The notes below the pieces were generated by a model, which saw nothing but the letters and a program-made list of their open reading frames with translations, had not been told where the DNA came from and searched no databases. The translations under genes were made by a program, and so were the position numbers. Shown in pieces: positions 1 through 4,290 of a stretch of 6,411 bases of DNA; the stretch's first letter is position 1, and each line of letters begins with the position of its first letter. The stretch spans positions 1 through 6,411 of the forward strand of contig RBKG01000091.1 in NCBI GenBank assembly GCA_003640335.1, written 5' to 3'. This DNA is from Porphyromonas sp. Lineage in GTDB: Bacteria > Bacteroidota > Bacteroidia > Bacteroidales > Porphyromonadaceae.

Positions 1-7
1 AAATTAA

Positions 8-158
8 GAGCTCCGTAGGAGCGGCACTACAACGCGAGCATTTGCCTTACGTCTCGGGAGTGCCGCCCCTACGGGGCTCAAAAATGTATTGATTATTATT
101 ACCCAGGGCTTGCGCCCTGGGCTATGAAGAGTGTCGCCCTTACAGGGCTTATCTACGT
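8..158. repeat. Interspersed multi-hairpin repeat, copy A (BIME/REP-like)
   Basis: This non-coding block recurs in direct orientation at 2021-2173. Positions 8-79 match 2021-2093 at 68 of 73 aligned columns. A variable AT-rich spacer (80-101) follows, then 27 identical bases (102-128) and 15 identical bases (135-149). The hairpins seen are GCTCC/GGAGC (10-22), GCGGCACT (21-28) with AGTGCCGC (59-66), GCCCC/GGGGC (65-77), CCCAGGGC/GCCCTGGG with a TTGC loop (102-121), and GCCCT/AGGGC (136-148). The first three compete with one 21-bp arm pairing of 8-28 with 59-79. No protein is plausible here. Structured intergenic repeats of this kind are typical of REP/BIME families moved by Y1 (RAYT) transposases, but that assignment is inferred. 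The left limit may lie outside the window. Confidence 0.85.
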
Positions 159-207
159 TATCACCACCAATCAAAACGAAGAAATAATTGATTAAGGAGG
201 TGTCGTA

Positions 208-316
208 AATAAGTACAACGTACTCACGAAAGTAAGTACGCGTAAACACTAATGTAAGTACGTGTACTTACTGAAATGAGTACACGTAAACACTAAAGTA
301 AGTACGCGTACTTACT
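208..316. repeat. 22-bp-period tandem array of palindromic 20-mers
   Basis: Four 20-bp units start at 231, 253, 275 and 297, exactly 22 bp apart with 2-nt AA or GA spacers. A fifth, more diverged unit lies at about 208-228. Unit 4 (297-316) is a perfect palindrome, AGTAAGTACGCGTACTTACT. Unit 2 (253-272) contains GTAAGTAC, GT, GTACTTAC, also a perfect 8-bp dyad. Units 1 and 3 share a decayed right half ending CGTAAACACT, so there is also a 44-bp higher-order period: 231-272 and 275-316 differ at 5 of 42 positions. The array lies beside the fumC terminator, outside any gene. Its function is unknown; multiple binding sites for a dimeric protein, or simple expansion of a palindrome, are both possible. 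Confidence 0.85.
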
Positions 317-321
317 GCAAA

Positions 322-360
322 CAAAAAAGCTTGCGCCAAAACCGAAGTTTCAGCGCAAGC
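322..360 (-). terminator. Intrinsic terminator of fumC with a cUUCGg tetraloop
   Basis: On the minus strand GCUUGCGC (360-353) pairs with GCGCAAGC (336-329), and AAAC (350-347) with GUUU (342-339), around a UUCG loop closed by C-G. Six U residues (328-323) follow directly. The 2-nt junctions are UG opposite UG, which pair as two G-U wobbles in minus-strand RNA and give a continuous 14-bp stem. On the plus strand the same positions are CA opposite CA and do not pair. The hairpin is therefore built for the fumC direction. It begins about 30 nt after the fumC stop codon. Confidence 0.93.
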
Positions 361-391
361 ATCTATTTAAGATTATGGAAAAACTATTCTC

Positions 392-1789
392 TTAGTCTAG
401 AGGGTGTACCATATCTTCTGGGCGTACCCACTTGTCAAACTCTTCTTCGGTAACATAACCTAGGCGAAGAGCTTCTTCCTTAAGGGTAGTACCATTGCGG
501 TGAGCTGCATTAGCAATTTCGGCAGCCTTGTAGTAACCGATATGCGTATTAAGCGCAGTTACAAGCATAAGAGAGTTATTGAGTAGCTCCTTAATGCGTG
601 GGTGGTTAGGCTCGATACCTGCTACACAGTGAATATCGAAAGATACAGCAGCATCACCAAGAAGCTCAGCACTCTGAAGGAAGTTAGCTGCAAGTACTGG
701 CTTGAAGACATTGAGCTCGAAGTGTCCCTGCATACCTGCTACAGAGATTGTAGTATCATTACCAGCTACCTGAGCAGCAACCATAGTCATAGCTTCGCAC
801 TGCGTTGGGTTTACCTTACCAGGCATAATAGATGAACCTGGTTCGTTTGCTGGGATAATGATTTCACCGATACCACTACGAGGACCGCTAGCAAGCAGAC
901 GGATATCATTAGCAATCTTATTAAGAGCAACAGCCACCTGCTTAAGCGCACCATGGCTCTCTACAATAGCATCGTGAGCAGCAAGAGCTTCAAACTTATT
1001 CTCTGCAGTTACGAATGGAAGACCTGTGAACTCAGCGATATGACGAGCCACAACGACGTCGTAACCCTTAGGTGTATTAAGACCTGTACCCACGGCAGTA
1101 CCGCCAAGAGCTAGTTCGCTAAGGTGAGGAAGTGTATGCTCAATAGCACGAATGCCATGCTCAAGCTGAGCAGCGTAGCCACTGAACTCCTGACCAAGAG
1201 TAAGCGGAGTAGCGTCCATAAGGTGCGTACGACCAATCTTCACTACGTCCTTCATCTCTTCGCTCTTCTTCACAAGTGTAGCGTGTAGCTGACGAAGACC
1301 AGGAAGCGTAACCTCTACAACCTTCTTGTAGCAGGCAATGTGCATACCCGTTGGGAAAGTATCGTTTGAAGACTGGCTCTTGTTTACATCGTCATTAGGG
1401 AGAAGAGTCTTCTCGCCTTCGCCAATCTTCTTACCAGCAAGCTGGTGCGCACGGTTAGCAATAACTTCATTAACGTTCATATTGCTCTGCGTACCCGAAC
1501 CAGTCTGCCAAATAACGAGTGGGAACTGGTCATCGAGCTTACCTTCTAGGATTTCGTCACACACACGAGCGATAAGGTCACGCTTCTCTACGGGAAGAAC
1601 GCCTAGTTCGTGGTTGGCATAAGCAGCACCTTTCTTAAGGTAAGCAAAACCACGAATAACGTCTAGAGGCATTGATGCAGGTGCACCAATCTTAAAGTTA
1701 TTACGAGAACGCTCTGTCTGTGCTCCCCAGAGCTTGTCTGCTGGCACTTTCACTTCGCCCAGCGTGTCTTTTTCAATTCTAAACTCCAT
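392..1789 (-). CDS. fumC: Class II fumarate hydratase (fumarase C)
   Basis: This 465-residue cytoplasmic enzyme reversibly hydrates fumarate to L-malate. Its length is close to E. coli FumC (467). Family landmarks are clear: [10 protein letters not shown] at 96-105 and SSNDTFPTG from about 140 (substrate-binding segments), [10 protein letters not shown] from 186 with the conserved His189, and the superfamily signature [10 protein letters not shown] at 318-327, whose Ser320 corresponds to the catalytic serine. The class II fold is oxygen-stable and needs no iron-sulfur cluster. The ATG at 1789 opens directly into the family N-terminus ([14 protein letters not shown]), so the start is secure, although no Shine-Dalgarno is visible. 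The gene has its own promoter (1845-1876) and terminator (322-360) and so looks monocistronic. In anaerobic Bacteroidota it would feed fumarate to fumarate reductase or link aspartate catabolism to malate; that role is inferred. Aspartase or argininosuccinate lyase are less likely given the motifs. Confidence 0.97.
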   Translation of the reverse strand: MEFRIEKDTLGEVKVPADKLWGAQTERSRNNFKIGAPASMPLDVIRGFAYLKKGAAYANHELGVLPVEKRDLIARVCDEILEGKLDDQFPLVIWQTGSGTQSNMNVNEVIANRAHQLAGKKIGEGEKTLLPNDDVNKSQSSNDTFPTGMHIACYKKVVEVTLPGLRQLHATLVKKSEEMKDVVKIGRTHLMDATPLTLGQEFSGYAAQLEHGIRAIEHTLPHLSELALGGTAVGTGLNTPKGYDVVVARHIAEFTGLPFVTAENKFEALAAHDAIVESHGALKQVAVALNKIANDIRLLASGPRSGIGEIIIPANEPGSSIMPGKVNPTQCEAMTMVAAQVAGNDTTISVAGMQGHFELNVFKPVLAANFLQSAELLGDAAVSFDIHCVAGIEPNHPRIKELLNNSLMLVTALNTHIGYYKAAEIANAAHRNGTTLKEEALRLGYVTEEEFDKWVRPEDMVHPLD

Positions 1790-1844
1790 ATAAGTTTTAT
1801 GATTAGGCTACAAGATACTGTAGCACGCTATATTTATATAGGGG

Positions 1845-1876
1845 CAAATGTAATAATAGATTTCGTAACACCCAAA
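1845..1876 (-). promoter_or_regulatory. Bacteroidota-type promoter of fumC
   Basis: The minus strand carries TTTG (1876-1873), exactly 20 nt, then TACATTTG (1852-1845). This fits the Bacteroidota primary sigma consensus of TTTG and TAnnTTTG spaced about 19-21 nt apart. Transcription would start near 1838, giving an untranslated leader of roughly 48 nt before the ATG at 1789. The -33 box lies only 7 nt from the direct repeat bounding the MITE-like element, so the insertion has just missed the promoter. Confidence 0.8.
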
Positions 1877-1927
1877 CCCACAGCTTAGTCGTCAGGGCAA
1901 GCGCATCAAAATTCAGGCTAATTACGA

Positions 1928-1999
1928 GTGCCTTTAGGCACGATACTCCTGCATAGCCCAGGGTGGAATGAGGGCAAAGCCCGATATGAAACCCTGGGT
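1928..1999. repeat. Nested inverted-repeat module, reverse-oriented relative of the CCCTGGGCTATG hairpin
   Basis: A small hairpin GTGCC, TTTA, GGCAC (1928-1941) is followed by CATAGCCCAGGG (1952-1963). That 12-mer is the exact reverse complement of CCCTGGGCTATG, found at 115-126 and 2130-2141. Here the stem CCCAGGGT (1957-1964) with ACCCTGGG (1991-1998) encloses an inner hairpin GGGC, AAA, GCCC (1972-1982). It therefore appears to be an inverted, insertion-bearing version of the same hairpin and forms a head-to-head pair with the one in copy B. Confidence 0.8.
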
Positions 2000-2020
2000 A
2001 TTTACAGATAAAAATAAAAT

Positions 2021-2173
2021 GAGCTCCTTTAGGAGCGGCACTATAACGCGAGCATTTGTCTTACGTCTCGGAAGTGCCGCCCCTACGGGGCTCAATAAAT
2101 GTGTATCAATGCCTAACCCAGGGCTTGCGCCCTGGGCTATGAAAAGGTATCGCCCTTACAGGGCTCATCTACA
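2021..2173. repeat. Interspersed multi-hairpin repeat, copy B
   Basis: This is the second copy of the block at 8-158, in the same orientation, and is nested in the MITE-like element. The first hairpin loop has changed from GTA to TTTA (GCTCC, TTTA, GGAGC at 2023-2036) while its stem is unchanged. The stems CCCAGGGC/GCCCTGGG (2117-2136) and GCCCT/AGGGC (2152-2164) are identical to copy A. Read on the minus strand, the large hairpin (2093-2021) is followed by ATTTTATTTTTAT, so it could double as a terminator for rlmH, for which no other terminator is visible. Confidence 0.85.
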
Positions 2174-2221
2174 TCTTTCCAATCAATATACTTTATAATT
2201 TTGTTGATACGCTTGCCTTGC

Positions 2222-2695
2222 TTAGTCGTGGTGATAGGGTTCGCCACGCAAGATAGTCATCGCCCGATAAATTTGCTCGGTGATGAAGAGCCTTACCATC
2301 TGATGCGAGAAGGTCATCTTACTAAGGGATAGTTGCTCATTCGCCCGTGCATAAACCTCAGGCGAGAAGCCATAAGGGCCTCCAATGACGAAGACCAAGC
2401 GACGCTCACTCTGCAACATCTTCCCCTCCAAGAAGGAAGCAAACTCACGGCTAGAGAAGCTCTTACCACGCTCATCAAGAAGGATTAATTTGTCCGTAGG
2501 TGCTAGTTCGCTCAAAATCTCTTTACCCTCAGCGAGCTTCTGACTCTCTTCGGTCGTCTTGCCCGAGCGTTTCACATCGGGGATAATCTTCAGCTCGAAA
2601 GGCAGATAATGCCCAATGCGAGCTGTGTACTGCCCAATGAGCTTATCCAGTTCTTTATTATCGGTCTTACCTATGGCAAGAAGTGTAATTTTCAT
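2222..2695 (-). CDS. rlmH: 23S rRNA (pseudouridine1915-N3)-methyltransferase RlmH
   Basis: This 157-residue SPOUT-family enzyme methylates N3 of pseudouridine 1915 in helix 69 of 23S rRNA, using S-adenosylmethionine and acting as a homodimer on the assembled ribosome. It begins MKITLLAIGKT, the standard family opening. It carries the SAM-binding knot segment FVIGGPYGFS at 102-111 and the C-terminal block from SLSKMTFSHQMVR through EQIYRA (140-145) to RGEPYHH (150-156). The length is normal for the family (155-159). I chose ATG at 2695 over an in-frame TTG at 2707, which would add four residues outside the family N-terminus. There is no Shine-Dalgarno, and a strong terminator ends 14 nt upstream of the ATG, so expression needs read-through or a degenerate promoter overlapping the hairpin. 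The stop codon lies inside the direct repeat that bounds the MITE-like element. Confidence 0.96.
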   Translation of the reverse strand: MKITLLAIGKTDNKELDKLIGQYTARIGHYLPFELKIIPDVKRSGKTTEESQKLAEGKEILSELAPTDKLILLDERGKSFSSREFASFLEGKMLQSERRLVFVIGGPYGFSPEVYARANEQLSLSKMTFSHQMVRLFITEQIYRAMTILRGEPYHHD

Positions 2696-2709
2696 AAGTC
2701 GGTTCAATC

Positions 2710-2748
2710 AAAAAAACACCCCAAAAGTTGCGTTTAACTTTTGGGGTG
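2710..2748 (-). terminator. Strong intrinsic terminator between the DUF3127 gene and rlmH
   Basis: CACCCCAAAAGTT (2717-2729) and AACTTTTGGGGTG (2736-2748) form a perfect 13-bp stem around a 6-nt loop. On the minus strand it is followed at once by seven U residues (2716-2710). It lies about 50 nt after the DUF3127 stop codon and should end the upstream transcript. The opposite strand has only an interrupted U tract (TCTTTTT, 2752-2758), so it acts mainly leftward. Confidence 0.9.
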
Positions 2749-2799
2749 CAGTCTTTTTATTCGGTCACACTAGACCCTTGTATTTTGTACGGCACTCGC

Positions 2800-3225
2800 T
2801 TAGAATGGCAAATCATCGCCACCAGCAGGCACTTCCTGAGGAGCAGCCGACACTGTAGGAGGCGTTACACCACCGAAAGGTGCTGGCGCAGGTTGGCTGT
2901 ATCCTGTCTGAGGTGCAGGAGCAGACACAGCTCCTACATTCTGAATGCTTACAAGACCACGGTCTACTCTCCAGCCCTTCACGTCTGTGTACCAACGACC
3001 ATTATACTCACGGCTCTCAAGGTCTACTTGTACCGTTACATCTTCACCCACCTGCAAGGCTGTGCGGTCAATCAAATCGCCCCATAGATTGAAGCATATC
3101 TTGCGAGGGAACTGGCTCTCTAGAGTCTCAAGCACAAACTCCTGCTTCTTCCACTCCTTGCCACTAGCCTTACCTACACCGCTCTGCAATGGTAGGATTT
3201 GTACAATCTTTCCTTGTATTTCCAT
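2800..3225 (-). CDS. DUF3127 OB-fold protein with an SSB-like acidic C-terminal tip
   Basis: This small cytoplasmic protein has 141 residues. Residues 1 to about 95 match my memory of the DUF3127 family, an OB-fold-like domain common in Bacteroidota: MEIQGKIVQILPLQSG, a KKQEFVLET strand, then FNLWGD and a YNGRWYTDVKGWRV segment. A low-complexity Ala/Pro/Gly/Gln linker follows (about 98-136). The protein ends DDLPF (137-141), closely resembling the D-D-I-P-F tip by which single-stranded-DNA-binding protein recruits its partners. That layout suggests a nucleic-acid-binding accessory protein acting with replication or repair enzymes, which is an inference. It starts 20 nt after the trpS stop and ends just before a strong terminator, so it is probably last in a trpS transcript. 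No Shine-Dalgarno is visible. It is not the canonical SSB, which has a different N-terminal sequence. Confidence 0.88.
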   Translation of the reverse strand: MEIQGKIVQILPLQSGVGKASGKEWKKQEFVLETLESQFPRKICFNLWGDLIDRTALQVGEDVTVQVDLESREYNGRWYTDVKGWRVDRGLVSIQNVGAVSAPAPQTGYSQPAPAPFGGVTPPTVSAAPQEVPAGGDDLPF

Positions 3226-3245
3226 ATTTTCTAAGTAATATCTAT

Positions 3246-4229
3246 TTATCTAAATCCAATAATATGTCTCACCTCTTGGAGCGTCTTCTGTGCATGCTCA
3301 CGAGCACGCTCAGCACCCTCTCTAGCGATGCGCTTAAGCAAGTCGCTATTGGCACTATACTCACCTATGCGCTCACGGATAGGCGCACAGTAAGCGTTAA
3401 TGTCGGCTGCAAGCTGCTTCTTAAGGTCGCCGTAACGTATCTGACAGCTATTATATAAGTCATCGTAATGCTTATAAACATCAGGCGTAGACACTAGCTC
3501 AAGGAAGGTAAATAAGTTCTGTATAACCTCAGGCTTCTCTTGGTTCTCCACAGTAGGACCACTATCTGTTACCGCCTTCATCACCTTCTTACTGATGGTC
3601 TTCTCATCGTCCATCAGATAGATACAGTTACCTTCACTCTTACCCATCTTACCGCTACCATCAAGGCCAGGCACCTTAAGACCACGACCAGCCAAAGAGA
3701 AGCTCTCAGGCTCGGTGAAGTAGTCCACTCCATAGATGTTGTTGAAGCGGCGCGCGAACTTACGTGCCATCTCCATATTCTGCTCTTGGTCCTTACCCAC
3801 AGGCACTTTCTGCCCCTTGTGTATGAGGATGTCGGCAGCCATAAGAGTAGGATAAGTAAGCAAGCCTGCATTTACATTCTCAGGTTGCTGACGTGCCTTG
3901 TCCTTAAAACTCGTCGTGCGCTCAAGCTCACCGAGGTAAGCGTTCATATTGAGGTAGAGATACAGCTCTAGCACCTCAGGCACATCACTCTGTATATATA
4001 TAGTAGCCTGCTCGGGGTCTATACCACAAGCCAAGTATTCGGCAAGGATAGTATGTGCATTGCGCACGATATCTTCGGGCTTAGGGTGCGTCGTGAGCGA
4101 ATGCCAGTCAGCGATGAAAAAACGACAATCATACTGATGTTGTAGCTCAACGAAGGCACGCACGGCGCCAAAATAATTACCTAGATGAAGGTTACCCGTA
4201 GGACGGATTCCACTTACAACGGTTTGCAT
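3246..4229 (-). CDS. trpS: Tryptophan--tRNA ligase
   Basis: This 327-residue class Ic aminoacyl-tRNA synthetase charges tRNA-Trp with tryptophan using ATP. The N-terminal Rossmann fold opens with GIRPTGNLHLGNY (7-19), containing the HIGH-type motif HLGN (15-18). LTYPTLMAADIL (124-135) and VPVGKDQEQ (142-150) are the tryptophan-site segments that separate TrpRS from TyrRS. GSGKMGKSEGN (191-201) is the KMSKS loop, with Gly in place of the first Ser. Length is normal for bacterial TrpRS. The ATG at 4229 is supported by AAAAGGAG 8 nt upstream. It lies 61 nt after the peptidase stop and 20 nt before the DUF3127 gene. I found no terminator and no convincing promoter in the 61-nt gap, so co-transcription with the peptidase is possible. 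Confidence 0.97.
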   Translation of the reverse strand: MQTVVSGIRPTGNLHLGNYFGAVRAFVELQHQYDCRFFIADWHSLTTHPKPEDIVRNAHTILAEYLACGIDPEQATIYIQSDVPEVLELYLYLNMNAYLGELERTTSFKDKARQQPENVNAGLLTYPTLMAADILIHKGQKVPVGKDQEQNMEMARKFARRFNNIYGVDYFTEPESFSLAGRGLKVPGLDGSGKMGKSEGNCIYLMDDEKTISKKVMKAVTDSGPTVENQEKPEVIQNLFTFLELVSTPDVYKHYDDLYNSCQIRYGDLKKQLAADINAYCAPIRERIGEYSANSDLLKRIAREGAERAREHAQKTLQEVRHIIGFR

Positions 4230-4237
4230 TCTTCTAT

Positions 4238-4245
4238 CTCCTTTT
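4238..4245 (-). promoter_or_regulatory. Shine-Dalgarno sequence of trpS
   Basis: AAAAGGAG lies on the minus strand with 8 nt to the trpS ATG. It stands out because the other genes in this window show no well-placed Shine-Dalgarno, as is usual in Bacteroidota. It fixes the trpS start. Confidence 0.75.
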
Positions 4246-4290
4246 ATAATAAATTAAGTAAACTATGTTCTTGCTCTCAAGCGGTGGGCT

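Larger units (their letters stand above)
1893..2220. mobile_element. MITE-like element flanked by 9-bp direct repeats at the rlmH stop
   Basis: This 328-bp non-coding block has imperfect terminal inverted repeats. The left end reads CAGGGCAAGCGCATCA (1893-1908) and the complement of the right end reads CAAGGCAAGCGTATCA, matching at 14 of 16; both continue into AAATT after a 3-nt insertion in the right copy. Immediately outside are identical direct repeats CTTAGTCGT at 1884-1892 and 2221-2229, which look like a target-site duplication. The right repeat contains the rlmH stop codon and its last two codons, so insertion left the gene intact. The interior holds inverted hairpin modules (1928-1999) and repeat copy B (2021-2173). 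No transposase is encoded, so any mobility would need a partner elsewhere. Direct repeats from chance cannot be excluded without an empty-site comparison. Confidence 0.6.

Noticed and set aside
4..249. An 81-codon minus-strand open frame across the repeat region
   Set aside because: It runs through the hairpins and part of the palindromic array, has no recognisable protein features, and its repeat copy at 2021-2173 does not preserve a matching frame.
208..316. Tandem units considered as a CRISPR array
   Set aside because: The spacers are only 2 nt and not unique, the units are 20-bp palindromes, and no cas gene is nearby.
1968..2198. A 76-codon plus-strand open frame inside the MITE-like element
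   Set aside because: It is made of hairpin repeat sequence, is not preserved in copy A, and has no promoter or family resemblance.
1893..2220. The element as an integron attC site or an SCC-type element
   Set aside because: No attC-like core sites, recombinase or cargo gene is present, and the 9-bp repeats with inverted ends fit a transposon-type insertion better.
2696..2707. TTG start for rlmH adding four residues
   Set aside because: The family begins at MKITLLAIGK, and the ATG at 2695 gives the normal length of 157.
2800..3225. Calling the 141-residue protein the canonical single-stranded-DNA-binding protein Ssb
   Set aside because: Only the tail and OB-like character resemble SSB. The N-terminal domain matches DUF3127 rather than the usual SSB opening.
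4230..4290. A separate promoter or terminator between the peptidase gene and trpS
   Set aside because: The best -7-like string (TAGTTTAC) departs from TAnnTTTG at its last two bases and has no matching -33 box. The only hairpin has a 4-5 bp stem without a U tract.
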